From contig JNEM01012236.1 of assembly GCA_000697335.1 (NCBI GenBank), positions 1-19,812 on the forward strand: 19,812 bases of DNA. The letters run 5' to 3'. The DNA is from Conidiobolus incongruus B7586 (Eukaryota > Entomophthoromycota > Entomophthoromycetes > Entomophthorales > Conidiobolaceae). The notes beneath the pieces are model-generated. The model did not search any database. It saw only the letters and a program-made list of their open reading frames with translations, and was not told the origin of the DNA. A program made the position numbers and the translations under genes. This document shows, piece by piece, positions 10,730 to 19,812 of the stretch; position 1 is the stretch's first letter; each line of letters starts with the position of its first letter.

Positions 10730-12640
10730 CTACCTGCTGATACTATCAGATATTAGTCTTTGATATTATTCATAGTGTGGTAAGCAGCATGAGGGATGTT
10801 CTGGCTAGTGATGGGTTAGCTGTGGATGCTGTTGTATATGGCGTCTAGGATCTTTTCTTTTATTGGATTTGATCCCTTAGGATGCGGGTGTCGTTACTGT
10901 CCGGGAGTAAAAATTTCGATTGGCGCGGGTTAGCTGTGAGCGAAAGTGTGGTGAGTTGATCGTAAGAGACAGTGATCAGTTGGTTGAGTAAGTTGGATAC
11001 TAATTTGGCTAAGTACTCGTTACAAGTGGTGGTGTCGAGGATTGGAAAGATTGAAACAGTTTCAAGGATTCAAATCACAGATTACCATCCCAAAACACTT
11101 TGCATGTCATGATTTTTGTATATAGGTTAGTTACAATAGGGCTTCGATAAATTTTGATAGTAGATAAAGACTGTTTATTTGAAATTTTTAATTATCGCCA
11201 TCAGGTTTGGTGATTGAAATGGCAGATAATAAAGCTCTATTGATAAACAACTCATCAGTCAATAGTATCATTTTAGTCAACTGATCCAATTTGGAGCAAA
11301 GGTCAAACCAAGCTTTACACTTAGGGAATGACGCGATAATCTGTTCGCAACAATGTACCAAATAACTGAAAAGGAGAGCTCTTCTAAATCCCTTGCGATT
11401 GAGAATATTAGCCAAGTTATTTATGATGTCGGAATTGTCAATTGCACACCGAGTGTCAGAACTCTCCAAATTGTGATCGATTTCCTAGATCCAAAAACAA
11501 TTAATGAGTGCCTAGTAACAATAGTTGCGGTCGTAACGATCTCAACCCATGTGGATACTGTGGTAGTACTTGAAGAGAGTCATGACGCCCTGTTTGTAAA
11601 AGTTCTTGAGGTACCCTCTGTTCAACTACTTCGGCAGCTTGGAAAGTCCTGATCGCTTCGATTTTCGAATGACTTCCTTTTGTTCGAGCCACTCCCTCTT
11701 AAGATTGTGTTGCTTTGTTATCTCGGCAATGACATCCGCATTGGGCTCAGCTTGCATTTCTTGAGTATTTAAATCCTTTTCCAACTGAGAGATTCATTTC
11801 TTAGAATCCTTGATACTAATATTTAAAACATGCAAATGATCCTTAACACCGGTCAATCGCGTCTTCCAATTGCGTCACCTGGTTTCTACAACTTCGATTA
11901 AAGTGCCGAACTCTTTGTGTTCAACAATATATTGAATCACTTTATCAATCAAATCCAATTTTTTACATGTCAATAATTTGAAGAAATTGAAAGGATATTC
12001 CTCTATAAGAAGATTTAACAGTTCTTTTAGAAGTTTGTCGATGTAGGGACTCGGAATTATTAAAAGTTAAAGGAAGCAACTCATTGATCAATCTGTAATT
12101 GAGTTGAAATGAATGGTAATCTAGTAGGGACATTAGATACAATTGATAAATTCTGAACCAGTCGTCGTTAACAAATAAGGAAGTGTAAAATAGTAGGAAT
12201 TTGAAATTTTCACAAGTCGTAACATTGTTGTCAAACTATAATTGTTTTTGTAGTGGCCACTATAACAGAGGTATTTATGTAAATCTGGTAGTGGATTTCC
12301 ACGATTCCAGAAGTTATCAGCCGTATCTTCAATCATGGATCTGAGTTAGAACTGACTCGACAACTGTGCAATTTTCATGCTTGGACTCGGTTTTTGACAA
12401 TTCTTCCCACTCTTACCCTCACTATTAGACATTTTCTCTTTTGGATTTGGGACCTGACAAATCAGAATTACTGACCTTGCCTTTGTCCTGCTTGTTGCCT
12501 TTGAAAGCTCTTTGGTCATTTGGTCCTCGCGCTAGCGCCGATTGTTCTGGTATGGGATTTTGTTGGGGTTCTGTCATAGGCAGCCCTAACTGAGAGCGTG
12601 CTTTCCCTATTAGGAGCTGTCAAACCCTTGGGGCTACTTA
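10730..12640 (-). pseudogene. Relic of a DDT/WHIM/WSD-type chromatin-remodelling subunit (probable)
   Basis: A GC-richer island reads as one long decayed protein on the minus strand. At its head is a charged Gln/Lys-rich segment (12420-12560, MTEPQQNPIPEQ at its start). Around 12060-12214 a helical part (FKFLLFYTSLFV, then LYLMSLLDY) could be a DDT domain. At 11881-12040 KKLDLIDKVIQYIVEHKEF resembles WHIM1. A charged coiled-coil-like segment follows (QLEKDLN, KREWLEQKE). At 11515-11568 YYHSIHMG, a stop, then DRYDRNYCY fits the GxDRxxxxYW-type WSD core. At 11365-11439 IDNSDIINNLANILNRKG fits the second WSD motif. A 69-codon open stretch at 10860-11069 probably belongs to the C-terminus. In animals and fungi such proteins (Acf1, Itc1, WSTF) partner ISWI remodelling ATPases in the nucleus. 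At least four in-frame stops and three frame changes show it is dead. The domain call rests on motif order recognised by eye. Confidence 0.5.
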
Positions 12641-13680
12641 TCCATTATTAGATATAATAACTGAAGAAATTGTCGTTGTCTAAAATAGTATTATTGAGAG
12701 TCCATTATTTTGTTTCATTAGAATTTTCATGTATTAATTATTTTTATTTTGTAATTATATTTAATCTTTGTATTCAACTTTTAATGAATAAATGATAATT
12801 AAACCAATTATAAGTAAATGTGTATTCACAATTTTATGGGATTAAATTAGAGATTCCTTTCTTAATCAACTATAAAAAATCTTCTATGATTATAAAATCA
12901 GGATATTGATTTAATCTATAAATCATTAGAAATATCAATATTTTCAATATAAATTTATATTTGATTTGAATAACAATTACAAACGTAATTAATACGAAAA
13001 GATTCGATTGGTTGTTAAATATGAATTTATCATAACTGATATAGTTTGTATATATTTATAAAATATTACTATTACTCTCCTGACTAACAATTTTTATTCA
13101 ATCCATATTATTCATTTATTGGCAAAAAATTGATGATAATTAGATATAAATATCAAATTTTGGGAATAAATTAATTAATAGAAGAGTAATTTATAGATTC
13201 ACAGTAAAAATCAGAGGAATAGAAGAATATATAAGGTATAATCATAATGTTGGATAAGTAATAATAATTAATGAAGACTATCTAAAAATATTACAATTTT
13301 TTCAAATTGAATATTTTTTGAATATCTATTTAATTGAAATTTCTACTTGATAATATTACATGAAATACTCAATTATATTGATATTTGAAATATAGGATAC
13401 ATTGAATTAAAATTGATAAGTTAAAAACTCAACTCATAAAGGTATATCTGAATTACATATTTAATTATATAATCAGAATTGTAAATATATTAATGTTTAT
13501 TTGTATTGATGATTCAGTGCAAAAAACATAATCGAAATATGATTGATTGAATTTGTTTGATATTTGATTAATACTTTAGTCATTTAAATTGAAATATTTT
13601 TTCTAAAGTATATATAGTATGAAGTGATTAGTCTAGATAATAACTTAGTAAGTTATAAACTAAGTATTAATACGCCAAAA
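12641..13680. other. AT-rich spacer downstream of the ArfGAP gene
   Basis: About 1 kb without a supported gene. It separates the remodelling-factor relic from the 3' end of the ArfGAP gene. Confidence 0.45.
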
Positions 13681-13696
13681 TTTATTCAATTTTATT
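13681..13696 (-). terminator. Two AATAAA polyadenylation signals
   Basis: Two AATAAA hexamers on the minus strand (13691-13696 and 13681-13686) directly follow the TGA of the six-exon ArfGAP model. They suit cleavage shortly downstream and support that end point for the gene. Confidence 0.5.
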
Positions 13697-13697
13697 G

Positions 13698-14537
13698 TCA
13701 ATCGTTATTGGAAATATTAAAAAATTCCCATCCTTTTAATTTGGAAATATCTAAATTTTGGTTGGATCTTAGTCTTATTATTCTATCATTATTATTGTTA
13801 TTATTATGATTCTAATTGGTAATAGGATTAGTAAAATAAATAAATATTAATGGTTATATTTACATTATTGTGCTGAATATTAAATTGAATGGTATTTAAT
13901 TCGTTATAATCGTTATCATCTCTATCACTTTCACTGTGATTGTTACTATCTCTAGTATCTTTGTTATCTCGAACATATTGTTTATTCACATATTTGGAAC
14001 GTATCCAAGCTTCAAAATTACTAATTTTCAAATAAATAAATAAATAAATAAATATTATATTTGAAGTTGGAATTACCTAGTAGGAGGTAAAGAGTCCTTA
14101 GGCAATTTAGCTTCCCAATACGAATTACATACTTTGTTGCCTCTGTCTAGCATACTCTATAAATTCATTAATAAATTATATTATATATTATACAAATGTA
14201 ATTACTTGAACTTGGTCAGGTGTCCAAGTATCCAAATCGATAGATTTAACTAAACTCTTATATTAAAATCATTTCCTAATTAATTAAAAAAATCAGTTAC
14301 CTTTAGAAATATGCGTTCCCAAACTCCTATGAATACCACTACACCTCAAACATAAGAAGCATCCTAAGTTGTAACTGGCCCACCTAGGGTCTACAATATA
14401 AATATTTACGCACCATATCTAGTGTTTAAATAATTACCAGGAGTTTTACAGTCAGCACACACCAAATTTTCAGGACGTGATTGAAATTTTTGAACTTGGT
14501 ATAAAAGTTCGTGGTTTGATAAATTATTTAAATTCAT
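13698..14537 (-). CDS. ArfGAP-domain protein (Age2/SMAP-like), six exons
   Basis: This gene encodes a GTPase-activating protein for Arf small GTPases, which would end Arf signalling in vesicle budding at Golgi or endosomal membranes. Exons: 14537-14438, 14390-14301, 14249-14206, 14156-14077, 14020-13864 and 13811-13698. The introns are 47-56 bases, all GT...AG, and the phases join cleanly to 194 residues. The zinc finger is complete: C27-x2-C30-x16-C47-x2-C50, then the arginine finger R55 in GIHRSLGTH. W37 (PRWASYNLG), DLDTWTPDQVQSM and YWEAKLP are family hallmarks, and the domain ends near FEAWIRSKYV. The tail is short, Asp/Asn-rich and lacks clathrin-binding motifs, against the longer tails common in Age2/SMAP proteins. 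The last intron (13812-13863) has a TACTAAT branch site; without it translation would end at 13828 with a 168-residue protein. The ATG at 14537 has A at -3. No broken part is seen. Confidence 0.92.
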
Positions 14538-15004
14538 TTTTTAGAGTGTGAGACTGGTGAATGAATTTAATTAAATAGGAATTAAGGAGGAATGTAATTT
14601 TAATGGGATTTGAAAAATTACCAAGATAAATTATATGTGTATTGGAAATGATTTAAAGAGTAAAATATAAAAGACCAATAAAAAGTTATTATAGCATATT
14701 TAAAACTATCCCAAAACAAATTTGATAATATTAAGGTTTTGAATGGTTTGATTATTTTTTTAATATTAATTAATGATCATTACTTAATTGAATATAAATT
14801 TCTCTCTAACTCAATTTTTGCAAGTTGTTAGTATAGTAAATGATAATCTATAAATCAAAGTATTATATTTTTAGCACGATAAAATTTTTATAATTTTCAA
14901 GTCTAAATTCAAATTTAATATTTATTATATATTAGGTATTCAATTTATTTATACAATAAATATAAACAATTCTACAAAATTTAAGACATTTCAATTTATT
15001 AGTC
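14538..15004. other. AT-rich upstream region of the ArfGAP gene
   Basis: Presumably holds the promoter of the ArfGAP gene, which is read leftward from here. No TATA box or other element can be singled out in such AT-rich DNA. No second gene is seen. Confidence 0.35.
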
Positions 15005-15705
15005 CAAATTTAAAGTAATGAGACTTTGAAATTAAATTTAAGTAACATTTAAATAAATAATTTTGAAAAATAAATATGTATTATAAAAATGATACTCGTT
15101 TTTATTATTTCTAACTTTTTGTTATATCTTTAATAAGCTTCTAACACTTAAAAAACAATACTTGTTATTAAAGTGAAATTTAATACCTAATATACTAATT
15201 AAATTGAATTGCAGAAATCTTCTTTCTTGAAAGCATGTTTAATTATATAAAGCAATTATAACCACATAGATAGTAATATAGTGAATATATTCAATGTTGT
15301 TGCTTTGCTTAATTATTTTTAATTTGAAAACTCTTACAGCTTTATATAATTTATAATTAATATACAATATAATAGGGATCTTTAAATTATATTAAAAATC
15401 TTAAAAGTAATTATATATAAAAAAGTAATAAGATTCTTATTATTTATTGATTTTTCATTAGAAGATAAATATAAACATTATATAATATTATAATTTAACA
15501 GTATTTAATATTTGTATAAATAGAATTTATAATGAATAGAATTTAAAAAATGATTTTAAAATATTTATGAAAATTTGATAAAAGATTATATAAATATATA
15601 TATACTTTAAAACTATGTTTTCACTTATATATTTTGTATATAATTATTTAAAATTATAATATATCTACAAAATCAGAAATTAACAAATTTACCATTCCAT
15701 TCTTT
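15005..15705. repeat. Dispersed AT-rich repeat, copy 2 (shorter)
   Basis: Aligns by eye, in the same orientation, with copy 1 at 411-1040 and again with its right end at 1600-1657. Shared strings include AAAAATAAATAT, TAACACTTAAAAAA, ACTAATTAAATT, TTGCAGAAAT and AATCAGAAATTAA. The part of copy 1 between about 1040 and 1555 is missing here. This copy keeps more G and C and shows a much weaker loss of CpA and TpG than copy 1. No coding part is recognisable, and the family is unknown. Confidence 0.55.
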
Positions 15706-15935
15706 CCAAATTAATAACAATAGGAATTAAAAATTTTAGTAAATTTAGAAAATAATGATTAGAATTTAGAATTTAAAATAGTGGTACTCTATCTCTATCT
15801 TTTAACAATATTACAGGAAGTTCCCTTTGCTAAGTCTTGATAATTACCAGGACTTAAACCAATTATCACTATTCCATATATGCTAGTTAGCAATAGAGGA
15901 ACCTGGTTGACTATAAAAGATGCTTGCTAGATAAT

Positions 15936-16640
15936 ATGCCTTTGCCTGCTATTGAGCTAAGGTATACTCATAAATCAATATAATAATCTAATAATAAATT
16001 CTTCAGCAGCTTATTTGTGAATCTTAGAGATTATTTACAAGTAGATAGAAAAGTGAAGATGATTATTTATGACAATTTTTGATTGAGAAAACCATGATAA
16101 AAGAACAAAAATAATGTCTATTTGTAATTTCTTTCAGTAAATATTTTATTCTGCAATATTATTTTTATTCAATAGTATTTAAATATAGGTATTTGGATAG
16201 CACCAATAATATATTTGTAATAATCCAATAAATTTCCACAGCAATATTATTGATTAGGAATTAGTAACAAGTCAATGTAATGTTGTTGATTGTTTGGTGT
16301 TTGATAAGGTTAAAAAATTGATTTGAAGACAATAGACTACTAACATTACTACAGGAATCAGTGCTAAAATCAGAAATATTACAGAGAAGTAATTGGGAAT
16401 ATTCAGCTATGAAATGGGTTGAAAGGTAGTTTTACTATTCTATCAAATAGTAGAGAGAACTCATATCTGGTTCACCTTAGTGTGAATCATTCAAATTCAT
16501 GGTCCTTATAATGTAAGCCAGGTTAAAAGATCTAGAAGTTACTGCAATGGCTTGGTTAAATTGCCAATCAATGAATGGAGAGCAAATGATTCTCTATGCA
16601 AGATAAGAATCATTATTATTTTAAGCTAATATAGGGATAT
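15936..16640 (+). pseudogene. Degraded, apparently spliced coding region, unrecognised
   Basis: Several plus-strand stretches read like protein: KFFSSLFVNLRDYLQVDRK from about 16001, CNVVDCLVFDK before 16308, then ESVLKSEILQRSNWEYSAMK from 16355. The last two would join in frame across a 47-base intron (16308-16354) that ends in TACTAACATTACTACAG, a perfect yeast-type branch site followed by a 3' splice site. Further pieces (VKLPINEWRANDSLCK at about 16555-16605) lie in another frame. In-frame stops between the pieces suggest decay, or exons that I cannot resolve. No family motif is recognised, and it need not be linked to the broken gene that starts at 16859. Confidence 0.3.
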
Positions 16641-16858
16641 TTAATTAGAGTAGAGGCTGATATTTCATAATATTACAATAACAGCAATAGCTTGTTAGAA
16701 TACTTTTGATCCAATGTTTGTGCTTGAATTTATGTCTTTGATCATCAATTCTAAATTTTAAAGTTGCACTGATAGATCAAAACATCCAACAAATCATTTT
16801 ATTGCAATATGATATATCATTTACTCAATAATCATTCTAATACTCCAAATCTTGTTAA

Positions 16859-18329
16859 ATGAGTCAACCAAATTTAACTCCACATCCTCGAAATAATCTT
16901 TTGCAATATTTACAAAACGATTTCAGTTCAAGCAGAAGAGATGCCGGGTTTAATAACTTGAATGACAACCAAAAAGTACTTGTTAATAAGTATATTAAAA
17001 ACTACTTGGATCATTCATCAACATTATTGCTTTGCTCTGTTTCAAAGGTCTTCAATTTTGTCATTGGCCCTAGTGAGGCAATTCACATGAGACTCCCTTT
17101 TGGGATAACACCATAAACTTACTAATTTAAATAAAAGTGATATTGCCTCTTTAGGGGCTGAAATTGACAAATTTATTAAGGATAATTTTCCAAATCGAGT
17201 ATTTGTCAAACGTATTGAAATGAGATGACTGGCGCTGTTCACTCTTAGAAACAATATATTTTCAATATTTAATAACATTAGAATTGTTCGCATTGCCAAT
17301 GTCCAACTCAAAGAAGATTTAATACTACAGGCTTAAAAAATTTAACAAATTTAGTCGAATTAGATTTAATTAAACATTTATTAGGAAAAGAGCGAAGTAG
17401 ATCCCGATTCTGAAGGAATTCGTTTACAATCTTCATTTGTTATATTGAATTTATGCAAACTTAATTTAAATAAAAATCCAAGGTCATTTGAAGAAACTAT
17501 CATCTGGCATAGAATGATTGAAGACTTAAGTTGCTCAGATCATCCTTTTACACATTTAATTAAATCTAATTTTGATCTAAACCATTTACTTGAAAGTTTT
17601 CAATTTGTTATTAATCATTCTTTTGGTTGATATGAGACTTTGCGCAAAATGCTTCGAGTTAATACCAGAATTTGCTATTTTCAGCTGGAATTTAATATGC
17701 TAATTCAAAAAGGTTTGACAACTATTAACCAAGGATTACAAAATTTAAGCTCACTTACTTGATCAAATGTAAGACAACTCCAAATTGAATATGATTTACG
17801 TCTTGAAATCAATGATTTTTTCTTTTTATCGGATTCCATAGGTATTACAAAATTTGAATTGAAGCTTAGCGGTTTGCTTGAAGAGTCGATCGATAGACTT
17901 TTGAAAACTATGTCTCAGCTGCAAGAACTTACCATCTATATCAATGCAAGCGTCCTGTCAGTGGTCAGGTTAATTTATCAGAATTTTCCATTAACTTCAT
18001 TAGCAATCCAATATCCAAAGCAATTTGAATCCTTATGTGGTGATGTATTAGCTTTAGAGAACAAATTTGATACTAAGCTTCACAATGCTCATTATTTCTG
18101 TGCACAAAATCTCAAATCTCTCACTCTCATTAATTTGGATATCATCACCTTCCAGCCTCGTTATCTTCACCAATTTACCAATCTCGAGATTTTGAATTTT
18201 TATCCGTATCAACCTTTATTCAGATTAACACAACTTGAACACTATTCCACGATGATTTCCAAAGATTTGAGGGTTTTCCCTATTTTGGGCTCAACACCGG
18301 CAATTATGTCATCAAGGCTACATTTGTAA
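16859..18329 (+). pseudogene. Broken F-box/leucine-rich-like protein gene
   Basis: The ATG at 16859 opens a frame whose residues 38-70 (LVNKYIKNYLDH, LLLCSVSKVFNFVIGP) look like a short F-box, the segment that docks to Skp1 in SCF ubiquitin ligases. After it, spaced Leu/Ile/Asn patterns recur: LKNLTNLVELDL at about 17333, FPLTSLAIQYP, then NLKSLTLINLDIITF and LHQFTNLEILNF at 18107-18206. These are irregular leucine-rich repeats, as in large fungal F-box/LRR families. The gene is broken. The frame shifts near 17110, 17320 and 17410, and TGA codons interrupt it near 17225, at 17628 and at 17760. The last 156 codons (17859-18329) are open to a TAA. Two of the TGA codons lie in one otherwise good frame, so the loss looks recent compared with the kelch copy A relic. 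An AATAAA at 18398-18403 could be its old polyadenylation signal. The F-box call is tentative. Confidence 0.6.
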
Positions 18330-18991
18330 ACCCCAAACTCAATGGAAACCATATCCTTTTAAATAATCGATTTCAATACTTATTATTTTATACTATTAAT
18401 AAAATATACCTGATAATATCATTTAAGCTCTATTTCATTGTGAATAACATTATATGATATACAAAGCATTGTTAACATATTCACAAATCCCAATGTAAAA
18501 ATTGATCAGAATAATCTTTTCATGAAAACTATAACTACCCAAGAATTTACCTTATATTTAATGTTCAAATTTTTTTGTTTGTAAATATTTTATATTGAGG
18601 GATTTGCTTGAAATGTCAAATATAAAAATTATTACATTGCTTTGCTGGTTCAACAAATAAACCAATTCCCAAACACTGGATATTTTTTATATAAAATAAT
18701 TATCTTATGATTATTAATCGAGCAGAAAAAAGAGCATTTAGTAAATGAAAATTTAATTTTCAGTTGAAAGTAAATAATTATATATACATATGAAATACAT
18801 TCAAAGAATATAATACATATTTGAAAAACTTTTAATATTAAAAATTCCAGTTAGATAATATAAAAGAGTATAATTAATATACTATAATATTTAATTCAAT
18901 ATCTATAACTTCATTGAAAATTAATTGTCATCATAGTAAAAATGAATATTTAGTTCATTGTTTTCTGATGGAGTTTAAAAAATACAGCATT
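18330..18991. other. AT-rich spacer with the chromovirus insertion point at its right end
   Basis: No gene is seen. The stretch ends at the LTR of the chromovirus; bases 18987-18991 (GCATT) are the expected place of one copy of its 5-base target duplication. The other copy lies outside the window. Confidence 0.4.
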
Positions 18992-19504
18992 TGTTACGAA
19001 GGGACAAATTTTTGTATTGATTTTAAATGATGCCAAACAATCCAACAATAAAATTGTTTAATCTCAAATTCCAAAGAAAAGAATATCCCAAAAGAACCAA
19101 AAATATAAATTAGATCAACTACGCTTTTATTAAATTATAAATTTTGAATCAATACAAATAAGAGATCAGGGTATGTCAAGGGTATAGATCCACCTAGGCA
19201 AATGGCCAAACAGGTAAGAACAATATGTAGAAAAGAATAAATTTAAAGAGAATAGAGGTAAGGGTTAATTTTAGGAAGTTGAATAGTATAACAGGGCAAT
19301 GTATACAAGTTGTTTCAATGTGAACAGTGTGGGAAAAAGTCCTTGTTTATTTGGCAATGGTTCCCATTTTTATATGTAAAAGTTGGTGAGGGTTCAGAGG
19401 TAAAATTAGACAAGATAAGATCAAGTAGATAAAAGAGATAAGATAAGGTAAGCAGATATGATTGACAGTGTCACGATGATGACAAAGTGATCTGATCTAT
19501 GACA
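18992..19504 (-). repeat. Chromovirus 3' LTR
   Basis: A 513-base LTR. On the element strand it starts TGTCATAGATCAG directly after the polypurine tract and ends CTTCGTAACA, giving the usual TGT...ACA termini. A TATA-like CATATAAAAATGG lies around 19363-19375. The left boundary is set by the inverted terminus and has no second LTR in the window to confirm it. Confidence 0.7.
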
Positions 19505-19512
19505 CTCCCCTC
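19505..19512 (-). promoter_or_regulatory. Polypurine tract (plus-strand DNA primer)
   Basis: GAGGGGAG on the element strand sits immediately before the LTR and overlaps the last two bases of the pol stop codon. This is the usual place for the primer of second-strand synthesis in Ty3-type elements. Confidence 0.75.
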
Positions 19513-19812
19513 AGATTGAGGTGTCCTTATTAGGAGACGCTCTAATCTTTGAATGCTTCTCAGCGTAGGCATGATAGGCATTGGTCTTTTTAACGCTATT
19601 ATAGCGTTCCCAAGTAGCTTCATTTTTAGGGTATCCTTTCCATTGGACGAGGTATAGATCTTGGTTATAATAGCGTCTATGGCCGAGGATTTTATCGACG
19701 ATAAAAGGATGATCTTGTTGATTACTTTGGGAAGGTGGTTTACGATATTCACGTCTTCGGTTATCAGGGCGTAATGATGGGTTATGGTACGGTTTCAATT
19801 TACTAGCATGGA
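19511..19812 (-). CDS. Chromovirus pol, C-terminal end of integrase with chromodomain (partial)
   Basis: The frame is open from the window edge to the stop at 19511-19513. It begins HASKLKPYHNPSLRP, the end of the integrase core extension (GPY/F-type) region. After a basic, Gln/Ser-rich linker comes a chromodomain of about 50 residues: FIVDKILGHRR, then YLVQWKGYPKNEATWE. The aromatic residues of VDKILGHRRYY and QWKGY and the W of ATWE are where a methyl-lysine cage would lie. A charged tail follows (YAEKHSKIRA). In this family the domain binds histone H3 marks and guides integration. Only the last hundred or so residues of a polyprotein are visible. Confidence 0.85.
   Translation of the reverse strand, partial: HASKLKPYHNPSLRPDNRRREYRKPPSQSNQQDHPFIVDKILGHRRYYNQDLYLVQWKGYPKNEATWERYNSVKKTNAYHAYAEKHSKIRASPNKDTSI

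Larger units (their letters stand above)
18992..19812 (-). mobile_element. Chromovirus (Ty3/Metaviridae LTR retrotransposon), 3' end
   Basis: The visible part, in element order, is the end of the pol gene with a chromodomain (19812-19511), a polypurine tract (19512-19505) and the 3' LTR (19504-18992). The rest lies beyond the window. Chromoviruses use the chromodomain of the integrase to steer insertion into marked chromatin. The visible part looks well kept, which suggests a fairly young insertion; whether the whole element is intact cannot be judged from here. Confidence 0.8.

Noticed and set aside
11353-11692. Open frames of 99 codons (plus strand) and 63 codons (minus strand) inside the remodelling-factor relic
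   Set aside because: They are off-frame shadows of the decayed minus-strand gene, whose other frame carries the recognisable motifs.
13624-13809. Plus-strand open frame of 61 codons
   Set aside because: It lies antisense to the last ArfGAP exon and its 3' flank, and its translation is low-complexity Leu/Ile/Ser.
15890-15960. tRNA- or SINE-like promoter boxes on the minus strand (TAGCTCAATAGCAGG and GGTTCCTC)
   Set aside because: The A-box-like string is good but the B-box match is weak, the spacing is long, and no acceptor or anticodon arm pairs convincingly. Not enough for a tRNA or SINE call.
17042-17311. Minus-strand open frame of 89 codons
   Set aside because: Antisense shadow of the F-box/leucine-rich gene.
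16859-18329. TGA read as a sense codon (code reassignment)
   Set aside because: Frame shifts are present as well, and the preferred model of the intact ArfGAP gene ends with TGA and uses TGG for Trp, so plain decay is simpler.
1-19812. CRISPR array, operon or bacterial mobile island
   Set aside because: There are no spaced short repeats or operon layout; introns, polyadenylation signals and a chromovirus show nuclear eukaryotic DNA.

Overview
This looks like a gene-poor, very AT-rich stretch of a eukaryotic nuclear genome, most likely a filamentous fungus, possibly an early-diverging one. The reasons are five introns of 47-56 bases in the one clearly working gene, yeast-like TACTAAC-type branch sites, kelch-repeat proteins with a single C-terminal membrane helix, F-box/leucine-rich-like proteins, and a chromovirus (Ty3 family) with a C-terminal chromodomain. 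The exact lineage cannot be read from the window.

Layout. 1-1660: a dispersed, extremely AT-rich repeat with similar sequences at its two ends; a shorter, less decayed copy lies at about 15005-15705. 2163-3460, 5744-6403 and 8834-9343, all on the minus strand: three diverged members of one kelch-repeat family. The first and third are decayed and end in a membrane helix plus a basic tail. The middle one keeps an open frame but is short. A small unrecognised coding-like relic lies at 5061-5294. 7130-7470: a GC-richer solo LTR. 10730-12640, minus strand: a GC-richer island holding the relic of what is probably a DDT/WHIM/WSD chromatin-remodelling subunit. 13698-14537, minus strand: a complete six-exon ArfGAP gene, the best gene in the window. 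15936-16640: a degraded, apparently spliced coding region. 16859-18329, plus strand: a broken F-box/leucine-rich-like gene. 18992-19812: the 3' end of a chromovirus on the minus strand (chromodomain, polypurine tract, LTR), running off the window edge.

The genes do not form a pathway or operon. The window reads as a graveyard: one housekeeping vesicle-traffic gene among decaying members of expanded families and mobile elements.

The most unusual signal is a strong dinucleotide bias in the first repeat copy. C survives almost only before T, and G almost only after A. That is the footprint expected of repeat-induced, CpA-directed C-to-T mutation. The premature stops of the first kelch pseudogene are of the kind this process makes. 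No new self-contained biological system is evident.
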